Source: Opitutia bacterium UBA3151
GTDB taxonomy: Bacteria > Verrucomicrobiota > Verrucomicrobiia > Opitutales > Seribacteraceae
Assembly: GCA_002364975.1 (NCBI GenBank)
Contig: DEYT01000079.1
Location: 1 to 13,854, forward strand
Reading direction: 5' to 3'
Length of the DNA: 13,854 bases
The position numbers were made by a program, and so were the translations under genes. Positions 8,218 through 13,854 of this stretch are shown here, in pieces (position 1 is the first letter of the stretch; each line of letters starts with the position of its first letter). The notes below the pieces were generated by a model, which saw nothing but the letters and a program-made list of their open reading frames with translations, did no database searches and was not told the DNA's origin.

Positions 8218-9023
8218 AAAAATTAATTCTTTTCTTCATGTCTTTTCTTCTTCTCGGTATCCAACAAGAAGTGTGCTCAAAGGTTGAGGATAGAATCTTT
8301 TATGATGCGGTTCGGGCCGAGGCTTCAGGCGATTTAGAGAACGCAATTATTCTTTATGAAAAAGTAGCGAAAGGGACCCACTCCGCCAACTTACATGGGA
8401 ATCTTGCCAACCTTTACTTCAAGTTGGAAAAATTCGGCCAAGCAATTATTAATTACAGGCAAGCCCTTCTTCTGGATCCATCTAATCGCGAAATAAGGGA
8501 AAACTTATCATTTGCGCTTGAAGTTGCGAATGTCCCAAAGAATCAAAGGGTGTTTAGCAACTACTTAAATTCGGAGTCAATAGATTTTTGGTTTATAATA
8601 ATGGCCGTCATTTTTTGGACAGGATCTTTGACCTTTTCCTATTTTTATTTTGCTGGTTGTAATAGGCAAAAATTCTTTATTCCCGTCTCCATTTGGCTTT
8701 TGCTCTTATTTTTCACGACTTGGGCGATTTACACCTCAAGCGGGAGCCAGAGTATGCTTAAAAGGGAAATGATTGCCATTGAACCCAAAGCGAACGATCA
8801 GAATCATTCGAAGCTAATCCAACTTCGTAGATTTGCCGGTTCAGGCAGTTCTGCAAATGCTCATGTCAAACCCGGCGAAAGCTTGTGGGTTTATTTAAAA
8901 AATGACCTTAGCGTACGAAGCCACAGAAGCCAGGATGGATTGGAATGGTTTTTAGTCCATACTTCTAAGGACCGCAAAAAAGGCTGGATTAGATCCGATG
9001 AGGTGAAAAAGATCATTCCCTGA
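8214..9023 (+). CDS. batE: BatE: signal peptide, TPR, two membrane helices and SH3-like domain
   Basis: This 269-residue protein has an N-terminal signal (KKLILFFMSFLLLGI). A TPR region (27-104, with the pattern NLANLYFKLEKFGQAIINYRQALLLDP) is followed by two membrane helices (about 124-148 and 154-173) and a C-terminal SH3-like domain (about 185-269, ending KKGWIRSDEVKKIIP). This order is that of BatE. AAGGA lies six bases before the ATG, which overlaps the batD stop. It is the last gene of the operon; its stop lies nine bases from the convergent end of dnaX. The TPR part probably contacts the vWA or BatC parts in the periplasm (inference). Confidence 0.85.
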   Translation: MKKLILFFMSFLLLGIQQEVCSKVEDRIFYDAVRAEASGDLENAIILYEKVAKGTHSANLHGNLANLYFKLEKFGQAIINYRQALLLDPSNREIRENLSFALEVANVPKNQRVFSNYLNSESIDFWFIIMAVIFWTGSLTFSYFYFAGCNRQKFFIPVSIWLLLLFFTTWAIYTSSGSQSMLKREMIAIEPKANDQNHSKLIQLRRFAGSGSSANAHVKPGESLWVYLKNDLSVRSHRSQDGLEWFLVHTSKDRKKGWIRSDEVKKIIP

Positions 9024-9032
9024 GGCAAAACC

Positions 9033-10538
9033 TTAGATCAATAGATCGGAGTCAATTTTTTCAATAGAAACAAATTCAGCACGAAATTTTTCTTGAAGTA
9101 TTTGTTTTACTTCATCTGGAAGTAGCTCTGATCTTTGGTCAATTAATTTCTGATCTTTTTCTTGGCGCTTTTGTTTGGATTTTCTTGGCTTTTCAGTCTC
9201 AGCATTTTCCTTTTCTTGAAACTTGTTTGAAATATCTTCTGCTTCTTTCTCATGCATATCCTCAACATTTTCCACCCGGGCATTGCTTTCTTCGTTCACT
9301 TCCAGCTCATTTGAATTTTGACTAGGTGTATCATAACGAGAACTAGATACTACTAATTCCGAAATGTCTTCTTTTGGGGAGTTCGCTCCCCCTTTTTTGT
9401 TTACTTTTAAATCCGGCTTAGAACTAACTCTTTTTTTTTTCGCCTCATCCGGTAGAATTCCTGAGATCTGCCGAATAATTTTGTCTATCGATCTGGATTT
9501 CCCAGCTTCAACAGCTCGGAGCAGAGTAACTTCAAAGTTTGTTTTCTCCGATAAACCAGAACGAACTAAATCCTCTCCTTCCCTCAAGGAATCAAGTACA
9601 CGAACCGCTTGTTCTGGATAAGAATTCTTTCCGTCTTTCATACATGACACCAAATATTCTCTAACATAATCCGCCAAATCCAAAAGGGCACGGTAGAAGT
9701 CAACACCCTCTACAGCGAAGGCATCGGCTTCTTTAAGAATTTCTTCAAAATTTCCTTCAAAAATATGATCTCCAAGTTTGACAATACGCTCTCGGGCGAC
9801 AAGCCCATAGACTTCTAGCACACTATCTTGCTTAATTTCCTTTCCACAAAAAGAAATCATCTGGTCTAGAATACTTTGTGCATCTCGCATACCACCCTGT
9901 GCCATTCTTGCGATCGCATTCAATGCCTCTTGATCAACTTTAATTTTCTCAACATCACAGATCTGAGATAGTTTATCCACAATCAGGTCGACCGGTATAG
10001 ACCGAAATTCAAACCTTTGGCATCGGGATACGATCGTTGGTAGTACTTTATTTGCTTCCGTGGTAGCAAAAACAAATTTTACATGCTTCGGAGGCTCCTC
10101 AAGGGTCTTAAGCAAAGCATTAAAAGCTGCCTGACTGAGCATATGAACTTCATCAATGACATAAATTTTATACCTGCATTGTGCGGGTGCGTATTGGCAT
10201 TCATCCCTTAAGTCCCTGACTTGATCGACTGAATTGTTCGAGGCTCCATCAATTTCAATCACATCAAGACAGCGGCCCTCCATAATTGATTGTCCAATTT
10301 CGGAATCCTCAGGTACTTCCATGGAGGGTCCCTTCTCCCAGTTGAGAGATTTGGCAAAGAGTCGGGCAGAGGTAGTTTTCCCAGTACCTCTCGGACCAAC
10401 AAACAAATATGCGTGAGCGATTCGCTCCATTTTAATAGCGTTCCCTAAAGTACGCACCACATGATCCTGACCGACAAGCTCAGCGAATTGAGTGGGTCGC
10501 CACCTACGAGCAATTACTTGGTATGAGGAATTTGTCAC
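9033..10538 (-). CDS. dnaX: DNA polymerase III subunit tau (possible gamma by slippage)
   Basis: This is the clamp-loader ATPase of the replisome, 501 residues, shorter than E. coli tau (643). The N-terminus YQVIARRWRPTQFAELVGQ is typical. Motifs are Walker A GPRGTGKT (48-55), Walker B VIDEVH (127-132), sensor 1/arginine finger SRC (171-173) and sensor 2 GGMRDA (R218). Domain III runs to about 360, then comes a Lys/Glu/Ser-rich linker (365-475) and a short C-terminal end RAEFVSIEKIDSDLLI. All four zinc-module cysteines are replaced (W67, P76, S79, G82) without change in spacing. A run of ten A residues encodes K367-K369. The GTG start at 10538 is forced by an in-frame TGA nine bases upstream; its ribosome site is poor. 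ffs lies upstream on the same strand. No yaaK/recR follows, although both often follow dnaX. Confidence 0.95.
   Translation of the reverse strand: MTNSSYQVIARRWRPTQFAELVGQDHVVRTLGNAIKMERIAHAYLFVGPRGTGKTTSARLFAKSLNWEKGPSMEVPEDSEIGQSIMEGRCLDVIEIDGASNNSVDQVRDLRDECQYAPAQCRYKIYVIDEVHMLSQAAFNALLKTLEEPPKHVKFVFATTEANKVLPTIVSRCQRFEFRSIPVDLIVDKLSQICDVEKIKVDQEALNAIARMAQGGMRDAQSILDQMISFCGKEIKQDSVLEVYGLVARERIVKLGDHIFEGNFEEILKEADAFAVEGVDFYRALLDLADYVREYLVSCMKDGKNSYPEQAVRVLDSLREGEDLVRSGLSEKTNFEVTLLRAVEAGKSRSIDKIIRQISGILPDEAKKKRVSSKPDLKVNKKGGANSPKEDISELVVSSSRYDTPSQNSNELEVNEESNARVENVEDMHEKEAEDISNKFQEKENAETEKPRKSKQKRQEKDQKLIDQRSELLPDEVKQILQEKFRAEFVSIEKIDSDLLI
9376..9398 (+). terminator. Intrinsic terminator for the bat operon, embedded antisense in dnaX
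   Basis: On the plus strand a perfect 6-bp stem GGGGAG/CTCCCC (9376-9381 and 9386-9391) closes a TTCG loop. It is followed by C and six T residues (9393-9398), then GTTT. This is a standard Rho-independent terminator, 353 nt past the batE stop and inside the dnaX linker coding region (codons about 380-388). There is no hairpin with a T-run nearer the end of batE, so this is the best candidate for the operon's end. Confidence 0.65.
9431..9440 (-). other. A10 slippery run in dnaX (candidate frameshift or transcript-slippage site)
   Basis: Ten consecutive A residues on the coding strand give codons AAA AAA AAA A(GA), encoding K367-K369 just after domain III. A -1 shift, or one added A, gives Lys-Ser-stop (TAG), a product of 371 residues. 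One lost A gives seven codons then TAA, a product of 376 residues. Either would be a gamma-like protein lacking the tau C-terminal part. E. coli makes gamma by ribosomal frameshifting at A AAA AAG, and Thermus thermophilus by transcript slippage in an A-run. Confidence 0.55.
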
Positions 10539-10629
10539 CTTTGTTCAGAATGTTTGTTTCCTGATCCGCAGGCAAGAAAAAGTCAAAAAAAATGAGGATT
10601 ACAAAAGGGCAACTTCCATCGAACTAACC

Positions 10630-10636
10630 AAAAAAA
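10630..10636 (-). terminator. T-run ending the SRP RNA
   Basis: Seven T residues on the minus strand follow the closing helix of the SRP RNA, whose GC-rich terminal stem would act as the terminator hairpin. If it works efficiently, dnaX needs its own promoter in the next 90 nt; a TTGACT lies there near 10583, but I see no good -10 partner. Confidence 0.5.
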
Positions 10637-10732
10637 GGCCAGGCACCCCACAGCACACACTTCTCATAACTACCGCTGCTTCCTTCCGGACCTGACGGGG
10701 TTCGTTTGAGACGCGTCGCATGGGACCCGACC
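10637..10732 (-). ncRNA. ffs: Signal recognition particle RNA (4.5S type)
   Basis: The minus strand holds the universal SRP domain IV core, GTCAGGTCCGGAAGGAAGCAGC, with the GGAA tetraloop and asymmetric internal loop, centred near 10680. The 5' end GGTCGG pairs with the 3' end CTGGCC, closing one long hairpin of about 96 nt. There is no Alu domain, so this is the small Gram-negative type that binds Ffh for co-translational membrane targeting. The terminal helix is followed directly by seven T residues. The gene lies about 100 nt upstream of dnaX on the same strand, an arrangement also known in Bacillus. The ends are estimated from base pairing and may be off by a few bases. Confidence 0.95.
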
Positions 10733-10743
10733 TTAAGTTTCCT

Positions 10744-10771
10744 AGTATCTCAAAAAAATTAGATCATGCAA
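10744..10771 (-). promoter_or_regulatory. Predicted sigma70-type promoter of the SRP RNA gene
   Basis: On the minus strand TTGCAT (10771-10766) and GATACT (10749-10744) are spaced 16 bp apart. Each matches four of six consensus bases. The -10 box ends 11 nt before the estimated SRP RNA start, which is slightly long but compatible with a short trimmed leader. Confidence 0.4.
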
Positions 10772-10920
10772 ATAATTTCTTATCCCCTTCTTCTTTAGGT
10801 TGAAAAAGACAGACAATGGAATCGGGAATCAAAATGAATTACCTAGCTGTGGTATTCTTCGTCTCCTCTAAACTAAACTTTTCAAATTGTTTTGCTTTCA
10901 CAGAACTTATTTAAAATAAT

Positions 10921-10926
10921 AAGGTG
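10921..10926 (+). promoter_or_regulatory. Ribosome binding site of aroC
   Basis: AAGGTG lies just upstream of ATG 10929. It supports that start, which also gives the usual chorismate synthase N-terminus MGNSFGTLFRISSWGESHGG. Confidence 0.5.
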
Positions 10927-10928
10927 AG

Positions 10929-12020
10929 ATGGGAAATTCATTTGGTACTTTATTTCGTATTTCTTCATGGGGTGAAAGTCATGGGGGAGGAATCGGTGTG
11001 GTTATCGATGGTTGCCCACCTCTTCTGCCTCTTACTGAGGGCGATATTCAACCCTTTTTAGATCGTCGCCGACCAGGTCAGAGTAAAATCACCACTCCGC
11101 GGGACGAGGAGGACAGGGTGGAAATTTTATCCGGTATATTTGAAGGTAAAACACTAGGTACTCCGATTGCCATGCTGGTTCGGAATCGAGATGCCCGCCC
11201 TCAAGCCTACAATGAAATGAAAGAAAAATTTCGTCCATCTCATGCTGATTTCACTTATCAGTCCAAATTTGGCATTCGTAATCACGAAGGGGGTGGACGC
11301 TCCTCCGCTAGGGAAACCATAGCACGGGTAGCAGCTGGTGCCATTGCACAAAAGCTTTTATCATCCAAAGAAATATCGATCAGCACTTATGTTGAAAGGA
11401 TACATGACATTCAATGCCCGGACCTGAAAAATCCCCCTGCATTGAAAGAAGTCGAAGCATCCCGCACCCGATGCCCTCACCCTGAAACTGCAAAAGCCAT
11501 GGAGGATCGTGTTCTGGAAATGAAAAAATCAGGTGATTCCGTCGGTGGTTCCATAATTTGCAGGGTCTCAAACCTTCCAATAGGGCTGGGTGCACCAGTA
11601 TTTGACCGTATCGAAGCGGATTTATCCAAAGCCATGCTTTCCCTGCCCGCGACCAAGGGCTTTGAAGTGGGGAGTGGATTTAATGGTACTTGGCTCAAAG
11701 GATCTGAGCATAATGACCTTTTTGAAAACCGTGCCGGTTCTGTGCGAACGCAAACCAATAACTCTGGAGGCGTACAAGGGGGAATTACCAATGGGGAAGA
11801 GCTCTTTTTTCGGGTCGCATTCAAACCAACTGCTACCGTTTTACAGATTCAAAAGACTGTAGATCAGAAAGGAAATGAAACTGAATTAATGGGAAGAGGT
11901 AGGCATGATCCCTGTGTTTTGCCAAGGGCGGTTCCCATCGTCGAGGCTATGACTGCTTTGGTCTTAATAGACCATCAAATGTTGCACGCTGCACAATGTG
12001 ATACCTTCAGCGAATTGTAG
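10929..12020 (+). CDS. aroC: Chorismate synthase
   Basis: This 363-residue enzyme is of normal length. It converts 5-enolpyruvylshikimate-3-phosphate to chorismate with reduced FMN as cofactor, the last common step of aromatic amino acid synthesis, in the cytoplasm. Family signatures are clear: GESHGGGIG (15-23, with H18), DRRRPGQS (45-52), the block FGIRNHEGGGRSSARET around 114-130 (H119), and SVRTQTNNSGGVQGGITNG near 275-293. Both histidines tied to catalysis are present. It is transcribed away from ffs-dnaX, with 196 nt between the SRP RNA and the ATG. A weak TAAAAT just upstream of the ribosome site could be a -10 box but has no -35 at good spacing. An unrecognised gene follows after 6 nt and is probably co-transcribed. 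Confidence 0.97.
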   Translation: MGNSFGTLFRISSWGESHGGGIGVVIDGCPPLLPLTEGDIQPFLDRRRPGQSKITTPRDEEDRVEILSGIFEGKTLGTPIAMLVRNRDARPQAYNEMKEKFRPSHADFTYQSKFGIRNHEGGGRSSARETIARVAAGAIAQKLLSSKEISISTYVERIHDIQCPDLKNPPALKEVEASRTRCPHPETAKAMEDRVLEMKKSGDSVGGSIICRVSNLPIGLGAPVFDRIEADLSKAMLSLPATKGFEVGSGFNGTWLKGSEHNDLFENRAGSVRTQTNNSGGVQGGITNGEELFFRVAFKPTATVLQIQKTVDQKGNETELMGRGRHDPCVLPRAVPIVEAMTALVLIDHQMLHAAQCDTFSEL

Positions 12021-12026
12021 ATCCAA

Positions 12027-12692
12027 ATGAAAGGTCATCTCTATTTGATTATCGGTACGCCGAATTCAGAAGGGATCTCCATTATTTCCAAACATAAGGA
12101 ACAAGACAAAGGAGCAGACAAATCTCAAATATTGTTACCTCCTCAAAACTCAGAGCAAATTTGTTCCTATTCTAATTGGAAGTGGGTAGAAGGAAATTTC
12201 TTTTTTGAGAGTTCTTCCGATGAAGAAACCGAAGAGTGGTTTCTTTTTCTTTCTAACCAATTTAATCTTGCTGATCAACTTGAAGCCAGCTTGGAACTTC
12301 TAAATACCAACAGTTCACTTGAACTAGCAAGGGTTATTTCTTTTGTTAATTGTGATGATTTGGATCATGAAGATATCGTTGAATGGATGGATGGAGTCGC
12401 ACACTTTTCTGATATCTTATGTTTTTCCAACAGGACCAATGCAAACGGGCAAAAATTAAATGAATTTATTGAGCGTTACAAATCAATGCATTATCCGCTT
12501 GAAAGTATTATCTTAAGTAAAAGAAAAAGTATTCCTCTCAATCAAATTCTGTCCACAATTCCCCGTAGAATCACTCACATCTTTGAACCTTCAGAACTTC
12601 TTGAAGATAACGATTCACCGGATCAGGACTGCTATCTAAAAAAAATGCCCAATGGTAATCGCTGCCGAAGCATTCCGATTATTTTCTCATAA
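12027..12692 (+). CDS. Unrecognised 221-aa protein, possibly a degenerate P-loop NTPase-like fold
   Basis: I do not recognise this protein. It starts six bases after aroC, so it is probably read from the same mRNA; no clear ribosome site is seen. There is no signal peptide or membrane helix. It opens with MKGHLYLIIGTPNSEGISII, a hydrophobic strand and glycine turn reminiscent of a P-loop but lacking the GKS/T lysine. Further on, ARVISFVNCDDLDHEDIV, a predicted helix, then FSDILCFSNRTNANGQKLNEFIERY and PLESIIL look like alternating strands and helices in the order seen in CobW/G3E-type GTPases, with SNRTNA where NKxD would be. This resemblance is by eye and weak. The region 55-85 is rich in Glu, Ser and Phe. 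Confidence 0.7.
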   Translation: MKGHLYLIIGTPNSEGISIISKHKEQDKGADKSQILLPPQNSEQICSYSNWKWVEGNFFFESSSDEETEEWFLFLSNQFNLADQLEASLELLNTNSSLELARVISFVNCDDLDHEDIVEWMDGVAHFSDILCFSNRTNANGQKLNEFIERYKSMHYPLESIILSKRKSIPLNQILSTIPRRITHIFEPSELLEDNDSPDQDCYLKKMPNGNRCRSIPIIFS

Positions 12693-12694
12693 AT

Positions 12695-12722
12695 TTGCAA
12701 TCGCCTTTCAACAAAAGATAGA
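12695..12722 (+). promoter_or_regulatory. Possible promoter of tRNA-Leu
   Basis: TTGCAA (12695-12700) and GATAGA (12717-12722) are spaced 16 bp apart, 20 nt before the mature tRNA. The -10 match is poor. Read-through from the aroC transcript is the alternative, since no terminator separates them. Confidence 0.25.
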
Positions 12723-12741
12723 TATACCAAAAAAAACATAT

Positions 12742-12828
12742 GCCGGGGTGGCGGAATTGGTAGACGCGCTAGACTCAGAATCTAGTATCTGCAAAGATGT
12801 GCGAGTTCAAATCTCGCCCTCGGCACCA
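12742..12828 (+). tRNA. tRNA-Leu (anticodon CAG)
   Basis: This is an 87-nt class II tRNA. The acceptor stem GCCGGGG pairs with CCTCGGC, followed by A73 and an encoded CCA (12826-12828). The D-arm contains GGAATTGGTAGACGC. The anticodon stem CTAGA/TCTAG closes the loop CTCAGAA with anticodon CAG at 12776-12778, reading CUG. The long variable arm is typical of leucine tRNAs. The T-arm is GCGAG-TTCAAAT-CTCGC. All stems pair, so it looks functional. The T-rich stretch after the CCA has no hairpin. Confidence 0.97.
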
Positions 12829-12889
12829 TCTATTAATATAAATCTTTGTTTTAATAAAATCCAAAACTTTGCCTTAAAAGAAAGAGAAT

Positions 12890-13050
12890 CAGGTCCCCCA
12901 AGGCATAGGCTTTTAAAAACCAGTCTTCTGCTTTGAGGGAAGTTTTACTTCTGGTTCCTAGTCCTTACCAATATGCACGGGCGTAGATTGGCAGGCCAAT
13001 GCGTTTCCCTGCGAACCCATGTTCTTCATCCAATACAGGGTTAGTTTTTG
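12890..13050 (+). ncRNA. Candidate structured non-coding RNA, class unknown
   Basis: By eye the plus strand folds into three elements. (1) AAGG(CA)TAGG (12900-12909) pairs with CCTA(GT)CCTT (12957-12966), enclosing AACCAG/CTGGTT (12918-12923 with 12951-12956). (2) A hairpin ATTGG-CAGG-CCAAT (12987-13000) has an outer GGGCG...GCGTTTCCC extension. (3) AACCC(A)TG/CAGGGTT (13014-13021 with 13036-13042) is followed by T-rich sequence. The first strand and its partner also contain a 2x2 mismatch and an 8-nt bulge, so the fold is imperfect. It does not show the hallmarks of tmRNA, RNase P RNA or 6S RNA that I can recall. Strand, ends and promoter are uncertain. Confidence 0.35.
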
Positions 13051-13057
13051 TTTGTTT
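13014..13057 (+). terminator. Terminator-like hairpin with T-rich tail
   Basis: AACCCATG (13014-13021) pairs with CAGGGTT (13036-13042) as seven pairs with one bulged A and a 14-nt loop. It is followed at once by AGTTTTTGTTTGTTTG (13043-13058). It could end the candidate RNA or read-through from aroC and tRNA-Leu. The loop is large for an intrinsic terminator, which weakens the call. Confidence 0.4.
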
Positions 13058-13185
13058 GAAGAACCGCTTTAAAAAAGGTGAGCAAAATAAAATGAGCCTT
13101 TATATTTCCAGTGTGAGCACGACTAACAAGCTAAGAGTTTGCCCGAAGGTCTTTTAACCGTTGAGAAAATAAGAGCAGAAAAAGA

Positions 13186-13854
13186 TTAATCCGAGCCAAA
13201 TAACCGACCCAAAAAGCCTTTTTTGGGAGTGGATTGTTTTGGATCCGAATCCTTGGCTTTCCCAAATTTCCAGAGTTGTAGGTTTTCATTAGTGGTAGCA
13301 TCGCCAATCAATGTATCATATTTACCCTCAAGTTTTAATTCTTGAATGTAAATGGCCAACCCCATTTTTTTAAATGTGGGTAATGGAGTAGGGTATGAAT
13401 TGATCAGGCGACTAGATTTAAGAAGTAACATGATGTCAATATCGTAAGCATCCCCAAAATAAGTTGGCTTTCCAAGTATCAGAAGCATTCGACCTCCAAT
13501 TATTTCCTTTGTTCCCCCTTCTTCTGTGGTAATGGTCCCTTTTCCTTCAAGTGGTATGAATTTAAATCCTCTATTTTTTGTCGCTTCTAAGATGATGGTT
13601 CCACGTCCCTGGAAGGTTGCATTAGATTCAGTTGTTGAAAATTGAATGGTTTGGGGGATTTCAGTACAAAAAAGAGCACTCCCAGAATTTAACCAAAAGT
13701 TAGAATCAGAGTACCATGTACCCATACTTTCACTTCCAAGACGCCAGTATTTATCATTCACTATGGATTCAATTCTACCTTGTGCCCCTGTTGCTATAAG
13801 TAGGTTAGGAGTGAGTGAGTGATTCAGATCAATTTGGAAGGGTTCAAATTGATT
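13186..13854 (-). CDS. Unrecognised beta-rich protein, C-terminal part (5' end outside window)
   Basis: The minus strand is open from the window edge to TAA at 13188-13186, giving 222 visible residues. The frame continues upstream past a GTG at 13761, so that GTG is not needed as a start and the protein is larger. The visible part is rich in predicted beta strands: FWLNSGSALFC, IQFSTTESNATFQGRGTIIL, GFKFIPLEGKGTITT and IIGGRMLLIL. It then turns mixed (YDIDIMLLLKSSRLINSYP, MGLAIYIQELKLEG) and ends in a Lys-rich tail with GFLGRLFGSD. 'FWLNSGSAL' followed by short strands is loosely like FecR-type domains, but this is weak and I leave the protein unnamed. There is no terminator hairpin right after the stop on this strand. 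Confidence 0.7.
   Translation of the reverse strand, partial: NQFEPFQIDLNHSLTPNLLIATGAQGRIESIVNDKYWRLGSESMGTWYSDSNFWLNSGSALFCTEIPQTIQFSTTESNATFQGRGTIILEATKNRGFKFIPLEGKGTITTEEGGTKEIIGGRMLLILGKPTYFGDAYDIDIMLLLKSSRLINSYPTPLPTFKKMGLAIYIQELKLEGKYDTLIGDATTNENLQLWKFGKAKDSDPKQSTPKKGFLGRLFGSD

Larger units (their letters stand above)
12829..13185. other. 357-nt intergenic region holding a possible structured RNA
   Basis: No convincing protein gene lies here. The first 60 nt are AT-rich. From about 12890 to 13045 base composition becomes more balanced and several nested hairpins can be drawn; that part is listed separately as a candidate RNA. After 13065 the sequence is AT-rich again and carries a 21-codon reading frame (13092-13157) preceded by AAGGTGAG, too short to support as a gene. 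Confidence 0.5.

Noticed and set aside
9399..9406. A second slippery site (C AAA AAA G) immediately before the hairpin on the dnaX strand.
   Set aside because: In the reading frame AAC AAA AAA GGG a -1 slip would mismatch the first tRNA position, and six A residues are weak for transcript slippage. The A10 run upstream is the better candidate.
10492..10695. A 67-codon plus-strand frame across the dnaX start and the SRP RNA.
   Set aside because: It lies antisense to two well-supported genes and has no motif.
10816..10914. A 32-codon reading frame between the SRP RNA and aroC with a partly hydrophobic product.
   Set aside because: No ribosome site and no recognisable feature. It ends just before the aroC ribosome site and overlaps where the aroC promoter should be. 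Too short to support without conservation data.
12652..12936. A 94-codon plus-strand frame running through the tRNA-Leu gene.
   Set aside because: It overlaps the end of the gene at 12027 and the whole tRNA, so it is an artefact of open sequence.
13092..13157. A 21-codon reading frame preceded by AAGGTGAG.
   Set aside because: It has a fair ribosome site, but the product has no motif, and one such frame is expected by chance in this much sequence.
12829..13185. tmRNA, RNase P RNA or 6S RNA in the gap after tRNA-Leu.
   Set aside because: No tRNA-like acceptor or GGTTC-x-x-x-TCCC end for tmRNA, no GAGGAAAGTCC or P4-type core for RNase P, and no long 5'-3' closing helix with a central bubble for 6S RNA, on either strand.
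1..13854. CRISPR arrays, insertion sequences, phage genes and integration sites.
   Set aside because: No regularly spaced repeats, terminal inverted repeats, transposase or integrase motifs were seen. The tRNA-Leu end is not duplicated elsewhere that I could find.

Overview
This window looks like core chromosome from a Gram-negative, fairly AT-rich bacterium. The best guess is a member of the Verrucomicrobiota (Opitutae/Puniceicoccales-like). That rests on protein character and operon layout as I remember them, not on a database search, so the phylum is uncertain. Supporting signs are a short SRP RNA of about 96 nt lacking an Alu domain, a complete MoxR/Bat envelope operon with four or five multi-pass or secreted products, and many starts without a clear Shine-Dalgarno site. 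I saw no insertion sequence, phage gene or CRISPR array, and base composition is even, so there is no sign of recent transfer.

Layout. (1) 1-197, minus strand: the N-terminal end of a CHASE2-like membrane sensor that runs off the left edge. (2) 198-352: a divergent control region with three copies of GAAWTATCA. (3) 353-9023, plus strand: a tightly packed seven-gene operon in the order moxR ATPase, DUF58 protein, DUF4381-like membrane protein, BatA, a BatB-BatC fusion, BatD and BatE. Most junctions overlap or abut. (4) 9033-10538, minus strand: dnaX, convergent with the operon and 9 nt from it. (5) 10637-10732, minus strand: the SRP RNA gene ffs, upstream of dnaX as in Firmicutes. (6) 10929-12692, plus strand: aroC (chorismate synthase) and an unrecognised 221-aa gene 6 nt behind it. 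(7) 12742-12828, plus strand: tRNA-Leu(CAG) with an encoded CCA. (8) 12829-13185: a 357-nt stretch without a convincing protein gene, holding a relatively GC-rich, hairpin-rich segment that ends in a terminator-like structure. (9) 13186-13854, minus strand: the C-terminal part of an unrecognised beta-rich protein running off the right edge.

How the genes work together. MoxR AAA+ ATPases act as chaperones for von Willebrand A (vWA) proteins. Here the ATPase is followed by a DUF58 vWA protein, two membrane-anchored vWA proteins (BatA, BatB), TPR scaffolds (BatC, BatE) and the large secreted or anchored BatD. The whole set probably forms one envelope complex, linked in other bacteria to stress or oxygen tolerance. 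The fused BatB-BatC protein is unusual: it carries an internal lipobox-like signal and two SdrD-B-like domains with calcium-loop motifs.

The most interesting DNA lies inside dnaX. A run of ten A residues sits at the end of the region encoding the ATPase and oligomerisation domains, with stops close by in both other frames, so it could yield a gamma-like short subunit. About 30 nt downstream lies a hairpin that reads on the opposite strand as a textbook intrinsic terminator for the converging bat operon. The DnaX protein also lacks all four cysteines of the usual zinc module. The candidate structured RNA behind tRNA-Leu is the best place to look for something undescribed.
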